A DNA stretch of 64,000 nt from Clostridia bacterium (GTDB taxonomy: Bacteria > Bacillota > Clostridia > Christensenellales > Aristaeellaceae), in assembly GCA_017526525.1 (NCBI GenBank), contig JAFXRG010000014.1, positions 1-64,000 on the forward strand, given 5' to 3'. How positions within the stretch are numbered: position 1 is the first letter of the stretch; each line of letters begins with the position of its first letter. The notes beneath the pieces were generated by a model that saw nothing but the letters and a program-made list of their open reading frames with translations, was not told the DNA's origin and searched no databases. Positions 8,312-17,891 of this stretch are shown here, one piece after another. The position numbers were made by a program, and so were the translations under genes.

Positions 8312-9189
8312 TCCCGTGCCTCCCCATTGTCCTCAGCGGGAACAGCTTCCCCGGTATCCTGTTCACCGGAAAGCACGTTTTCTGTTTCATCTGTCAGAAG
8401 GATCAGCGAAATATTGTCTTTCCCTCCGTTGTCCAGCGCATTTTGCAGCATCAGGTCGGCCGCTTCCGCGGCGTTTTCGGTCAGGGCAAGTTCCTGAAGC
8501 TTCTCCCGGGTCATCTGTCCGTACAGTCCGTCGGAGCAGATCAGCCAGCGGTCCCCTTTTTTCCGGGGTTCACTGAACAGGTCCACTTCGACTGTATCAT
8601 CTGTTCCGACCGCACGGGTAATATAATTCCGCATGGGATGGCATGCTGCCTGTTCCTCGGTAAGCACACCCCGCCGAACCATATCGCCCACAAGCGAGTG
8701 ATCCTCTGTTACCTGGCGCATCTCTCCGTCACGAATCAGATAGGCCCTGCTGTCGCCAACCTGCGCAATGATCATCTCGTGCTCTGCGGGCCACAGCAGT
8801 GTCAGCGTTGTCCCCATACCGGTCAGTGTCGCGTCATGCTCCTGTTTTTCCCAAACCTGAAGGTTTACTTTTTTAATCGTTTCCTCCAGCAGGTTCCGGT
8901 CCGGCTTTTTCCCGCGGATTTCCTGCAGAATACCGTCCCGGGTCTCGCCGGACGCGATTTCTCCGCCGTTATGTCCGCCCATTCCGTCAGCTACGCCCGC
9001 GACGCCGCAGCCCAAAATCAGCGCATCCTGATTACTCTTGCGTACACGGCCTACATCGGTTCTGCTTTCAACCGAAAATCCGGGCACCGGACATTCCTTT
9101 GTGGCAGATTCTGTACAGACGGGTGACACTTCCTGACTGGTCTCGATCATTCTGGCTGCAGCTTTCCCTTTCAGGTTAAATTTTCTCAT
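8308..9189 (-). CDS. prpC: PP2C-type protein phosphatase PrpC/Stp1
   Basis: 293-residue manganese-dependent phosphatase that reverses PrkC phosphorylation. Conserved metal-site motifs are SNQDA, ADGMGGHNGG, GDSRAYL, ICSDGL and KDNISLI. Compared with the usual ~245-residue enzyme it has about 37 extra N-terminal residues before the core begins at GFSVESRTDVGRV, and a Glu-rich tail after the last motif. ATG 9189 has AGGAGA nearby and overlaps the end of rlmN by 14 bases. Order rlmN-prpC-prkC-rsgA matches other Firmicutes. Confidence 0.94.
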   Translation of the reverse strand: MRKFNLKGKAAARMIETSQEVSPVCTESATKECPVPGFSVESRTDVGRVRKSNQDALILGCGVAGVADGMGGHNGGEIASGETRDGILQEIRGKKPDRNLLEETIKKVNLQVWEKQEHDATLTGMGTTLTLLWPAEHEMIIAQVGDSRAYLIRDGEMRQVTEDHSLVGDMVRRGVLTEEQAACHPMRNYITRAVGTDDTVEVDLFSEPRKKGDRWLICSDGLYGQMTREKLQELALTENAAEAADLMLQNALDNGGKDNISLILLTDETENVLSGEQDTGEAVPAEDNGEARE

Positions 9190-10249
9190 CGTTTCTGTCT
9201 CCTGTTTTCTCAGTGATCACGGACCGTCTCAGCTGTCCGCAGGCTCCTTCAATATCGTCGCCCATTTCCCGTCTCCGGGTGGCGGAGATTCGTTTTTCCT
9301 CCAGGGTCTTCAGAAAAGCACGTACCGTTTCCTCTGTGACACCCTTCAGGTTTCGTTCCTTCACCGCATTGAGGGGAATCAGATTCACATGGCACTGCAT
9401 TCCCCGAAGAATGTCCGCAAGCTCTTCTGCCTGCTGCCGGCCGGCATTGATTCCGTCTGTCAGGGCATATTCGAAAATCACGCGGCGGCCGGTTTCCTGA
9501 ATATAGTACCGGCAGGCCTCCAGTATTTCCTTTATGCTCCAGCTCCGGGCTACCGGCATCAGCTGTTTCCGAATCTCATCATTTGGGGCATGAAGAGAAA
9601 CACACAGTGTTACCGGAAGCCCTTCCCTTGCAAGATCGTACATCCGCGGAACAATTCCGCAGGTGGACACGGAAACATTCCTCAGGCTGATCCGAATCCC
9701 ATCCTCTTCCCGCAGCAAATGCAGAAAACGAATGACTTCGTCATAGTTGTCCAGCGGTTCACCGCTGCCCATCAAAACCACATGGCTGACTTTCACGCCC
9801 GGACTTTGCTTCTGCAGATACCGGTCCGCTGCCAGAATCTCTCCCAGCATTTCCCCGGCAGTCAGGTTCCGGATGATTCCCTCCAGCGTGGAAGCGCAGA
9901 ACCGGCAGCCCATCCTGCATCCAACCTGGGTGGAAATACAGAGACTGACACCGTACTTGTAGCGCATCAGGACTCCCTCGACGCAATTCCCGTCCCGCAG
10001 GGCAAAAAGGAACTTCACGGTTCCGTCCAGTGCGCTCTGGCGTTCTGTCTGGATCTCTGCACTCTGTGCCACCGCTTTGGCTTTCAGTTCTTCCCGGAGA
10101 TTTTTGCTCAGATTCGTCATTTCATCAAAATCTGCGCCTCTGTGAATCCACTCAAAAATCTGTTTTCCCCGGAAAGCGGGCATTCCGTTTGCCCGGACCC
10201 ATTCGGTAAGCTCCGCCCGGGTCATGCCCGACAGTTCAGTCCTCTCCAA
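9176..10249 (-). CDS. rlmN: Dual-specificity RNA methyltransferase RlmN
   Basis: Radical-SAM enzyme that methylates C2 of A2503 in 23S rRNA and A37 in some tRNAs. The cluster motif C-x3-C-x2-C appears as CRMGCRFC; the C-terminal catalytic cysteine is in EGACGQLR. 357 residues is normal. The preferred start is TTG 10249, because AAGGAG lies nine bases upstream; the next candidate, ATG 10225, would be 15 bases from any good ribosome site. It begins 22 bases after rsmB and overlaps prpC. Confidence 0.95.
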   Translation of the reverse strand: MERTELSGMTRAELTEWVRANGMPAFRGKQIFEWIHRGADFDEMTNLSKNLREELKAKAVAQSAEIQTERQSALDGTVKFLFALRDGNCVEGVLMRYKYGVSLCISTQVGCRMGCRFCASTLEGIIRNLTAGEMLGEILAADRYLQKQSPGVKVSHVVLMGSGEPLDNYDEVIRFLHLLREEDGIRISLRNVSVSTCGIVPRMYDLAREGLPVTLCVSLHAPNDEIRKQLMPVARSWSIKEILEACRYYIQETGRRVIFEYALTDGINAGRQQAEELADILRGMQCHVNLIPLNAVKERNLKGVTEETVRAFLKTLEEKRISATRRREMGDDIEGACGQLRRSVITEKTGDRNDEKI

Positions 10250-10271
10250 GCTTTTTGCTCCTTGATCTGCG

Positions 10272-11846
10272 TTATTCTCCGGCTTTCCGCTTCATCCGGC
10301 ACAGGTAAAACCCTTCCACACCGTCCCGGTATTCCAGCAGCTGCAAGCCCTTTTTCCGGTATTTCCGGTACTTTTCCGGAATGCTTTCCGGCAGTTCTGC
10401 TGTTTCAAACTCCGGATGCCGTTCCAGGAAAGCTTCCACCTGATCCTCGTTTTCTTCGTGAAGGATGCTGCACGTTGAGTAAACCAGCGTTCCGCCTTCC
10501 TTTACGTATTCGCAGACAGTATCCAGCATTTTCCGCTGGATTTCTGTCAGTTCCCGAAGGCTTTCTTCGCTCACCCGCAGCTTCAGATCCGGTTTCTCAG
10601 CCAGCATTCCGAGACCGCTGCAGGGTGCATCCATCAGCACTCCGTCCATTGTTCGGTAAAGATCTTCCCGTTTCTTCAGCGCATCCCGCACCATGGGCCG
10701 CACGTTTTCCAGCCCCAGGCGCCGTGCCTGCGCGCCGATCAGCTCCGTCCGGTGCTCATGCAGATCCCAGGCCTGCACCCGGCCTGTCCCGCCCATCATT
10801 TCCGCCAGATAGCAGCTTTTGCCGCCCGGGGCAGCACAGCAGTCCAGAATCTGTTTCCCTCTTTTGGCATCCATGGCCAGGCAGGCCATCATGCTACCGG
10901 GAGTCATAATGGAAAACATGCCCGAAAGGAAATCCGCATCCCTGGCGATGTCCACTGCTCCGCGGATTTTCCACGCATGCGGCAGATCAGTCTTTTCCCT
11001 CTCCCATACCTTTTTCTGAAGCAACTCTTCGAATTGTCCGTCAGTCAGCTTCAGAAGGTTGGGACGAAGCGTCCATCCGTTCTCTCCGCTCCGGGTTCCC
11101 GCAATCATTTCCGCACTTTCCCTGCCGTATTCTTCCCGCAGCTTCACCCACAGCCACTCCGGAAGGCTCAGCCGGATCGCAGCAGCTTTGTCCGGTTCCT
11201 TCTCTGCATCCGGAAATACAATCTCGTCCTTTTTGCGCACCAGATTCCGCAGAATTCCGTTGCAAACGCCCTTCAGTCCTTCAATGCCGGTTTCAGTGCA
11301 CAGCTGAACGCAGGTATTGGTGGCGGCACTTTCGGGAATTCTTTCCTCCAGAAGAATCTGACAGGCTCCCAGCCGAAGTATGTTCCGCAGCCGGATATCC
11401 GTATCTTCGCGGGCCATAATCTGGCTCAGTACATAATCCAGATAAATCAGATGATCCAGCGTATCGTAAACCAGCCGGGAGACAAGCCTCCTGTCCGCGG
11501 TTTTCAGTCCGCAGCTGTCCAGCGCCCGATCCAGGCTCAGGCTCGCATAAGCATCCTGTTCGGTCACCTGCCGGATCACCCGAAGCGCAATGCGCCGTGC
11601 AGCAAGCCCTTCCATCTCAGCTGGTTTTTTCACAGCATCATGCCGGGGAAGCGGATGATTCTGAAACCCATCCCTTCCACCTTTGCGGAAGGAATGACCG
11701 TCTCCGCTCCGCGTGCTTCTTTCTTCTTTTCCGCGAAATGTTTTTCCCGGTCCCTTCCCGTTCGGTTTCCGGATCTCCTGCGCATCTCTTCCCCGCATTG
11801 TTCCGTTTCCTGCCGGATTCTTCCTGCCTGTCTTTGTCTCGCTCAT
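10272..11846 (-). CDS. rsmB: 16S rRNA (cytosine967-C5)-methyltransferase RsmB
   Basis: 524 residues. A basic, Gly/Arg/Lys-rich, probably disordered segment covers about residues 1-78. It is followed by a NusB-like RNA-binding domain (about 80-215) and a Rossmann methyltransferase domain with SAM motif DCCAAPGGKS and the two catalytic cysteines in DAPCSGLG and STCSI. It methylates C967 of 16S rRNA. Typical RsmB is ~440-450 residues; the extra length is almost entirely the basic leader. ATG 11846 has AAAGG eight bases upstream; a frame beginning with TTG at 11864 overlaps fmt and lacks comparable support. fmt-rsmB is a conserved pair. Confidence 0.94.
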   Translation of the reverse strand: MSETKTGRKNPAGNGTMRGRDAQEIRKPNGKGPGKTFRGKEERSTRSGDGHSFRKGGRDGFQNHPLPRHDAVKKPAEMEGLAARRIALRVIRQVTEQDAYASLSLDRALDSCGLKTADRRLVSRLVYDTLDHLIYLDYVLSQIMAREDTDIRLRNILRLGACQILLEERIPESAATNTCVQLCTETGIEGLKGVCNGILRNLVRKKDEIVFPDAEKEPDKAAAIRLSLPEWLWVKLREEYGRESAEMIAGTRSGENGWTLRPNLLKLTDGQFEELLQKKVWEREKTDLPHAWKIRGAVDIARDADFLSGMFSIMTPGSMMACLAMDAKRGKQILDCCAAPGGKSCYLAEMMGGTGRVQAWDLHEHRTELIGAQARRLGLENVRPMVRDALKKREDLYRTMDGVLMDAPCSGLGMLAEKPDLKLRVSEESLRELTEIQRKMLDTVCEYVKEGGTLVYSTCSILHEENEDQVEAFLERHPEFETAELPESIPEKYRKYRKKGLQLLEYRDGVEGFYLCRMKRKAGE

Positions 11847-11860
11847 TGAATCAGCCTTTC

Positions 11861-12781
11861 TCAATCGGAAATCTGTCTGAAGGGATGCCCCCTGAAATAA
11901 TCTTCCGGCCGCATCTTTTTCCCGCCGGGTGCCTGGACCTCCAGAATGCGCACCGCGCCGTCCCCGCAGGCAATCACCAGGCCGTTTTTCGGGTCAGCCT
12001 TCAGGATTTCCCCGGGAGTGCCGGAGCCGTCTGTTCTTTCCGCCCGAAGAAGTTTCATTCTATCTTCTTCCCAGGGAATGCTCACGCACGGCCATGGATT
12101 CAGGCCGTTGATCAGGCAGCGAATTTCCTCCGCTGTCCGTGCAAAATCAGCTTCCCCCATTTCCTTTTTCAGCATCGGATCATAGGTCATCTCTTCGTGA
12201 TTCTGGGGAATTCTCTGAAGCGTGCCCGCTTCAAGCTTTTCCAGCGTTTCCCGCAGGGCTTCAGCACCCAGCAGGCTCAGCCGTTCCGTCAGTTCGCCGC
12301 AGGTTTCATTCTCCCGGATTTCCGTTTCTTTCCGCAGCAGCATATCTCCGGTATCAATGCCCTCGTCCATCATCATGGTGGTAACGCCGCATTTCCGGTC
12401 CCCCGTCATGATGGCCCATGCAATCGGTGCGCTTCCGCGGTGCTTCGGCAGCAGGGAAGCATGCACATTGATGTTCCCCATCGGCGGTATTTCCAGAATT
12501 TCTTTGCTCAGGATCTGGCCAAAAGCCGCTGTCACGCACAAATCCGGCTTCAGATCCCGAAGCTGATCCATTCCGTCCCGGCGGATCTTTTCCGGTTGGA
12601 AAACAGGAATTCCGGCCGCCAGAGCGGCGGCTTTCACCGGGCTTGGCATCAGTTTCTTTCCCCGGCCCCGCGGCCGGTCCGGCTGAGTAAAAACTCCGGC
12701 CACTTCCGCCCCGGGATAGGCAATCAGCATTTGAAGCGACGGAACCGCGAACTCCGGGGTTCCCATAAAAACGATTCTCAT
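11861..12781 (-). CDS. fmt: Methionyl-tRNA formyltransferase
   Basis: Formylates initiator Met-tRNA with 10-formyl-tetrahydrofolate. The N-terminus MRIVFMGTPEFAVPSL and catalytic segment HASLLPKHRGSAPI are canonical, with an OB-like C-terminal domain; 306 residues is normal. The ATG overlaps the def stop by four bases, so formylation and deformylation genes are translationally coupled. Confidence 0.97.
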   Translation of the reverse strand: MRIVFMGTPEFAVPSLQMLIAYPGAEVAGVFTQPDRPRGRGKKLMPSPVKAAALAAGIPVFQPEKIRRDGMDQLRDLKPDLCVTAAFGQILSKEILEIPPMGNINVHASLLPKHRGSAPIAWAIMTGDRKCGVTTMMMDEGIDTGDMLLRKETEIRENETCGELTERLSLLGAEALRETLEKLEAGTLQRIPQNHEEMTYDPMLKKEMGEADFARTAEEIRCLINGLNPWPCVSIPWEEDRMKLLRAERTDGSGTPGEILKADPKNGLVIACGDGAVRILEVQAPGGKKMRPEDYFRGHPFRQISD

Positions 12782-13293
12782 GATTCTTTTTCCTCCGGAT
12801 CATCATCCTCCGGAATATGCCCGTGAATTTCCTCTTCTGTCAGTTCGCGGTCCATTATATCAATATACAGCTTTCCGTCCAGGTGATCCAGTTCATGACA
12901 GATTGCCCTTGCCTCAAAGCCTTCCGTTTCCAGTTCCATCCACTGACCTTTGCGGTTCTGAAACTCTACTTTAACCTTCATCGGACGGGTTACCACACCC
13001 TGCCGTCCCGGCACACTCAAACAGCCTTCACGTCCGGTCTGGCTTCCTTCCCGTTCTGTAATCACCGGGTTCACCAGTTCCAGCAGGCCGCTGTGATCCT
13101 CTGTCACGTCCACCACTGCCACGCGCCGCAGCATCCCGACCTGCGGTCCCGCCAGTCCGACGCCTTCGGCATCATACATGGTTTCCGCCATATCCTTCAG
13201 AAGCACAGCCAGCCGCAAGTCAAACTTTTCAACCGGCTTGCACATTTTTCGCAGTCCGTCGTCCCCAAGGGTCACAATCTTTCTCTTGCCCAT
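12778..13293 (-). CDS. def: Peptide deformylase
   Basis: Removes the N-formyl group from nascent proteins. All three motifs are present: GVGLAGPQVG, REGCLSVPG (metal cysteine) and HELDHLDG (HExxH). The start is a choice between ATG 13302 and ATG 13293. The ribosome site AAGGAAG directly abuts 13302 but sits nine bases from 13293, so I take 13293, giving 171 residues beginning MGKRKIVTLGDDGLRKM. Confidence 0.96.
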   Translation of the reverse strand: MGKRKIVTLGDDGLRKMCKPVEKFDLRLAVLLKDMAETMYDAEGVGLAGPQVGMLRRVAVVDVTEDHSGLLELVNPVITEREGSQTGREGCLSVPGRQGVVTRPMKVKVEFQNRKGQWMELETEGFEARAICHELDHLDGKLYIDIMDRELTEEEIHGHIPEDDDPEEKES

Positions 13294-13319
13294 TTTTCTC
13301 ATCTTCCTTAACTTATTTT

Positions 13320-15569
13320 CTATAGCATCGTGGTCGGGTTGACTTCAAAGGCGATTTCCGTCCTGTCTTTCCCCTCTGCAGCCAGCTCTGTCAGTTCCCC
13401 GAAGAAATGGTCTGTTTCAGCGCTTTTCAGTGCTTTGATCACCACGTGCCTCCGGTACTTTCCGCGAAGCATCTTAACGGACGGGGTATCCAGCACCATC
13501 GTAATCACTTTTTTCTCCCAGTCCGGGTGCGCCTGAAGAATTTCCCTTGCATGCCGCAAAAGCTCCTCCGCTTCTTCAGCGGCCTCTCCCTCGCTGCTGC
13601 TTTCAATCAGAAGTCGTCCCAGCGCCGTAAACGGCGGATACAGCCCCTTCCGTCTTCTCAGCCACTCACTTTCAAAAAACGCACGGTAATCCTGCCTGGC
13701 GGCAAAGCCGATCACGGGATCCTCCGGCCGGTATGTCTGAATAATCACGCGTCCCGGTTTTGTGCCGCGCCCCGCGCGCCCGGCCACCTGGGTAAACAGC
13801 TGGAAAGCTCTCTCCCGGCTTCGGTAATCCGGCAGGTTCAGCGCCAGGTCTGCCGCCACAACGCCCACCAGCGTCACCTGCGGAAAGTCCAGCCCCTTGG
13901 CAATCATCTGCGTACCGATGAGAACCCTGGCCTGACCGCTGCGGAATGCTTCAAGGATTTTACCATGCCCGTCCTTGGTGCCGGTGGTATCGTAATCCAT
14001 CCGCGCCGTGGTCACGCCGGGAAGCAGCTTCCGGACCTCCTCTTCCACCTTCTGTGTTCCGGCTCCGAAGTACCTTATGTGCCGGCTGCCGCATTCCGGG
14101 CAGGTTCCCGGGGTATTCATTTCCGTTCCGCAATAGTGGCATTTCAGCCGCCCGGCACCGGCATCTGCTCCGTATCCCATGTGATAGGTCATACTGATAT
14201 CGCAATGCGGACATTTCACCACATACCCGCATTTCCGGCAGCTTACAAAGGAATTGTATCCCCTCCGGTTCATCAGCAGGATTGCCTGCTCTCCCTTTTG
14301 TGCGCACTCCTTCAGGGCCTCCCGCATGGCAATGCTCAGCACCGTGTTGTTGCCGCGCTCAAGCTCCTCCCTCATATCGGTAACCTGAACCTCCGGAAGC
14401 GGCCTGTTCTGTACTCTGCGGAGCATCTCCAGCAGCATATAGTCGCCGCGCCTGGCCCGGGCAAAGCTCAGAATGCTGGGAGTCGCGCTGGCCAGAATCA
14501 GGGCGGCGCCTTCCCTTTTGCATCTGCTTTCAGCCACTTCCCGGGTATCATACCGGGGATGCCGGTCATTCAGGTATGTGCTTTCATGTTCTTCATCCAC
14601 CACGATCAGCCCGAGCTTCTCTGCCGGTGAAAAAACCGCACTCCGTGCGCCGATAACCACCCGGGCTTCTCCCCTCCGGATTCTGCGCCATTCATCATAG
14701 CGTTCCCCGGCGCTCAGCCTGGAATGAATCACCGCAGCGATTCCGCCGAAACGGCCCCGGAACCAGCTGACCATCTGCGGTGTCAGGGAAATCTCCGGAA
14801 CAAGGATGATCGCACTTTTACCAATTCGGAGGGTTTCCCGCACCGCATGCATGAAAACCTCCGTTTTTCCGCTTCCGGTTACGCCGTGCAGAAGAAACTG
14901 TCCGCCGCCATCCCGCAGCTTCGGGAGAATTTCCTCCAGGACCTCCTGCTGATCGTTTGTCAGCTCATACTCCGGATCCTGGTTTTCAGCATAGAACTCC
15001 GTCGGTGTCCGAAGGATTTCCTCCTCGGTGAGCACCACAATTCCGTCCCGTTCAAGCTTTCTCAGCGCATCTCCCGGATCGTTTATGTTTTCCGCAAGGA
15101 ACCGGACGCTCACTTTCTTCCCGCCCATCAGCATTTCCAGCAGGCGGGCGCGTTTTACGCCTTTCCGTTCCTTCAGGATCAATGCCTTGGCTTCCTCGTC
15201 AGGGATGGCAAGCCGGGCTCTGCGTTCGGTTTTTACCCGGACCCGTCCGCCCCTCATCTGAGCGGGCAGCATCAGGCGGAGTGTTTCTGCCGGGGGGCAG
15301 TGCGACTTTGCCGACATCTCCGCGGCCAATGCCATCAGTTCAGGCGGAATGGCCGCAAAATCCTCCAGAGGTCGAATAACATCCCGGAGTTTTTCCGGCG
15401 GAATATCGCATTCTGACGTAATTTCCGTAATCACGCCTTCCTTTTCCATCCGCCCGAACGGAACTGAAACCCGTTGGCCGGCAGCAAGCGTCATTCCTTC
15501 CGGAATTCGGTAGGTAAAGGGTTTTGCCACATTCTCATGAACGATGTCCACGATCACCCGGCAATACAT
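13320..15569 (-). CDS. priA: Primosomal protein N' (replication restart helicase PriA)
   Basis: 3'-to-5' helicase that reloads replication at stalled forks. The 749 residues show the N-terminal 3'-BD domain, Walker [16 protein letters not shown] box, and two zinc knuckles (CRKCGYVVKCPHC and CHYCGTEMNTPGTCPEC), followed by helicase lobe 2 with QMIAKGLDFP and QVAGRAGRG. ATG 15569 has AGGAGGG upstream; an in-frame extension to 15602 would begin inside the untranslated leader. It heads the long minus-strand block and has a strong promoter just upstream. Confidence 0.96.
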   Translation of the reverse strand: MYCRVIVDIVHENVAKPFTYRIPEGMTLAAGQRVSVPFGRMEKEGVITEITSECDIPPEKLRDVIRPLEDFAAIPPELMALAAEMSAKSHCPPAETLRLMLPAQMRGGRVRVKTERRARLAIPDEEAKALILKERKGVKRARLLEMLMGGKKVSVRFLAENINDPGDALRKLERDGIVVLTEEEILRTPTEFYAENQDPEYELTNDQQEVLEEILPKLRDGGGQFLLHGVTGSGKTEVFMHAVRETLRIGKSAIILVPEISLTPQMVSWFRGRFGGIAAVIHSRLSAGERYDEWRRIRRGEARVVIGARSAVFSPAEKLGLIVVDEEHESTYLNDRHPRYDTREVAESRCKREGAALILASATPSILSFARARRGDYMLLEMLRRVQNRPLPEVQVTDMREELERGNNTVLSIAMREALKECAQKGEQAILLMNRRGYNSFVSCRKCGYVVKCPHCDISMTYHMGYGADAGAGRLKCHYCGTEMNTPGTCPECGSRHIRYFGAGTQKVEEEVRKLLPGVTTARMDYDTTGTKDGHGKILEAFRSGQARVLIGTQMIAKGLDFPQVTLVGVVAADLALNLPDYRSRERAFQLFTQVAGRAGRGTKPGRVIIQTYRPEDPVIGFAARQDYRAFFESEWLRRRKGLYPPFTALGRLLIESSSEGEAAEEAEELLRHAREILQAHPDWEKKVITMVLDTPSVKMLRGKYRRHVVIKALKSAETDHFFGELTELAAEGKDRTEIAFEVNPTTML

Positions 15570-15606
15570 CTTTTTCCCTCCTTTCCGGGCACAAAAAACC
15601 ATTTTT

Positions 15607-15635
15607 ATTATAACTTTTTGTCCGTGTTATGACAA
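15607..15635 (-). promoter_or_regulatory. Sigma-A-type promoter for the priA block
   Basis: On the minus strand, -35 TTGTCA (15630-15635) and -10 TATAAT (15607-15612) are separated by 17 bases, about 38 bases before the priA ATG. It lies back to back with the alpha-galactosidase promoter. Confidence 0.75.
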
Positions 15636-15644
15636 GAGAAACCG

Positions 15645-15674
15645 TTGCTTTTCCTTTTCTGCATCGTCTATAAT
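15645..15674 (+). promoter_or_regulatory. Candidate promoter for the alpha-galactosidase
   Basis: Consensus -10 TATAAT at 15669-15674, with a weak -35 TTGCTT at 15645-15650 (18-base spacer). The weak -35 would suit an activated promoter, but I see no clear activator or CRE site. The ribosome site GGAGG follows close to ATG 15711. Confidence 0.55.
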
Positions 15675-15710
15675 AAAGCGCAGAAAAAAAGATAGACGGA
15701 GGCTTTTTGC

Positions 15711-17870
15711 ATGCCTGTTGAAACAAGTTCCGAAAACCGTACCTGGTCCCTGAGCGGCGGAAACGTCAGTTATGTACTCCATCAGGATGATCAGGATCAC
15801 TTGCTGAACCTTTACTGGGGTCCCCGCCTTCCTGCGGGCTCAGTCTGTTTTCATCCGGAGGATTATTATACCTTTGCCAGTTTTGATCTGCCGCTGTCCC
15901 AGCTTCCCCTGGAAATTCCCGTCTGCGGTTCCGGCTGGTACGGAACCCCTGCGGTCGGCATCCGGAATGCCTGCGGGGATGACGTTACCAGCCTGCGGGT
16001 AATCTCTGCGGATGTACTGCCCGGTAAGGAGTCCCTTCCGGGACTGCCGGCCTTATATGCGGAATCTGCGGAGGAAGCAGAATCCCTCCGCGTCATTCTG
16101 ACGGATGATCTGACCGGTCTGAAGGTGACAGCCCTTTATTCTGTTTTCGCTTCCTCCGGCGCCGTAACCCGCAGCCTCCGGCTGGAGAATACCGGTTCTG
16201 CGCCGCTGACAGTCACTTCCCTGCTTTCCGCCTCCGTTCCGGTCTGGGACGGCGGCCTGGACGCAGTCCATCTGAACGGCGCCTGGGCCCGGGAACGCCG
16301 GATCATCCGCACACCGGTCCGGGAAGGTGAATTGCGCATATCCTCCGCCCGCGGAGCCTCCGGTCATGAAGAAAACCCGTTCCTGGCACTATGCGACAGG
16401 AATGCCGATGAGTTTTCCGGCCGGGTCTGGAGTTCCGCCTTCATCTACAGCGGAAGCTTTATGGCTTCTGCGCGGGTGGATAATTTCGGGCATACCCGTA
16501 TGTCTGTCGGAATGAATCCGGATGTCTTCTCCTGGGTTCTTGCTCCCGGGGAATCCCTGTGTTCCCCGGAGGCGGTCATGGTTTTCAGTGACCAGGGATT
16601 CAACGGCATGTCCTGTTTGTATCATGCGCTGTTCCGTTCCCGGCTGGCCCGCGGAGTCTGGCGGGATCGCCCGCGCCCCGTTCTGATCAACAACTGGGAA
16701 GGTACCTATTTCGATTTTAATGAGGAAAAACTGCTGTCCATCGCCGGGAAAGCTTCAGAACTGGGTATCGAACTTTTCGTGCTGGATGACGGATGGTTCG
16801 GCGAACGTGATTCGGACAACTGTTCTTTGGGAGACTGGACGGTGAACCTTCGTAAACTTCCCGGCGGCCTCTCCGGATTCTCTGAAAAGCTCCACGCGCT
16901 GGGACTTGATTTTGGACTTTGGTTTGAACCGGAAATGGTCTCCCCGAACAGCAATCTGTATCGTTCTCATCCAGACTGGTGTCTGCATGTGGAAGGCCGT
17001 TCCCGTACGCAGGCGCGCCAGCAGCTGATTCTGGACCTTTCCCGTCCGGAAGTACAGGAATACATCATTTCCGCCGTTTCCGGCGTCCTTTCCTCTGCGG
17101 AGATCAATTATGTAAAATGGGATATGAACAGGAATATGACGGAAGCTTTCTCCGCTTCCCTTCCTTCCGAGCGCAAAAAGGAAACCCAGCATCGCTACAT
17201 GCTGGGGTTGTATCATGTGCTGGAAACCATCACTTCGTCTTTTCCGGAAATCCTCTTTGAATCCTGTTCAGGCGGGGGCGGCCGGTTTGATCCCGGAATG
17301 CTGTATTATATGCCCCAAACCTGGACCAGTGACGATACCGATGCGGTAGAACGGCTGAAGCTTCAGTACGGCACGTCCATGATTTACCCGGCTTCATCCA
17401 TGGGGGCCCATGTCAGTGCCGTACCCAACCATCAGACAGGCCGCTCTGTATCCCTGAAAATGCGCGGCGATGTTGCTCTTTCCGGCAATTTCGGTTTCGA
17501 ACTGGATCTGACAAAACTGACCGATGCGGAACTGTCGGAAGCAAAGGAAATGGTTTCCCTCGTCAAATCAGTCCGTGATCTGACCCGTCACGGAACTTTC
17601 TGGCGGCTTCTGTCTCCCTTTGACGGAACCTATACCGCCTGGTCTTTTGTTTCTCCCGATCAGCGGGATGTCCTTCTCTGCGTTTTCTCCACGCTGTCCG
17701 TCCCGAATACAGCTCCCCTTCGCGTACGCCTTCGCGGCCTGAATCCGGCGTTCCGGTATGCTGCGGAAAACGGAAGCGTCTGCTCGGGTGCCGTCCTGAT
17801 GTACCAGGGATATACCGTGTTTCTTCGCGGAGATTTTTCAAGCTTTGTTGTCCGACTGAAAGCCCTCTGA
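15711..17870 (+). CDS. Alpha-galactosidase, glycoside hydrolase family 36
   Basis: 719-residue cytosolic enzyme (no signal peptide) that hydrolyses terminal alpha-1,6-galactose from melibiose, raffinose or galactomannan oligomers. An N-terminal beta-supersandwich is followed by a TIM barrel with WEGTYFDF, VLDDGWFG, FGLWFEPEMV, nucleophile Asp in VKWDMNR, and acid/base Asp in WTSDDTD. The length matches group I GH36 tetrameric enzymes. It stands alone: no transporter, regulator or other galactoside gene flanks it, and it is the only plus-strand gene in the first 51 kb. It converges with the cysteine desulfurase gene, with only 21 bases between the stops and no obvious terminator. Confidence 0.95.
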   Translation: MPVETSSENRTWSLSGGNVSYVLHQDDQDHLLNLYWGPRLPAGSVCFHPEDYYTFASFDLPLSQLPLEIPVCGSGWYGTPAVGIRNACGDDVTSLRVISADVLPGKESLPGLPALYAESAEEAESLRVILTDDLTGLKVTALYSVFASSGAVTRSLRLENTGSAPLTVTSLLSASVPVWDGGLDAVHLNGAWARERRIIRTPVREGELRISSARGASGHEENPFLALCDRNADEFSGRVWSSAFIYSGSFMASARVDNFGHTRMSVGMNPDVFSWVLAPGESLCSPEAVMVFSDQGFNGMSCLYHALFRSRLARGVWRDRPRPVLINNWEGTYFDFNEEKLLSIAGKASELGIELFVLDDGWFGERDSDNCSLGDWTVNLRKLPGGLSGFSEKLHALGLDFGLWFEPEMVSPNSNLYRSHPDWCLHVEGRSRTQARQQLILDLSRPEVQEYIISAVSGVLSSAEINYVKWDMNRNMTEAFSASLPSERKKETQHRYMLGLYHVLETITSSFPEILFESCSGGGGRFDPGMLYYMPQTWTSDDTDAVERLKLQYGTSMIYPASSMGAHVSAVPNHQTGRSVSLKMRGDVALSGNFGFELDLTKLTDAELSEAKEMVSLVKSVRDLTRHGTFWRLLSPFDGTYTAWSFVSPDQRDVLLCVFSTLSVPNTAPLRVRLRGLNPAFRYAAENGSVCSGAVLMYQGYTVFLRGDFSSFVVRLKAL

Positions 17871-17891
17871 GGTTCCTGATTTCAAAGTGCT

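Noticed and set aside
15711..17870. Alpha-galactosidase as a horizontally acquired island
   Set aside because: It is an isolated gene, but base composition and codon use look like the neighbours and no integrase, repeat or target-site duplication flanks it.
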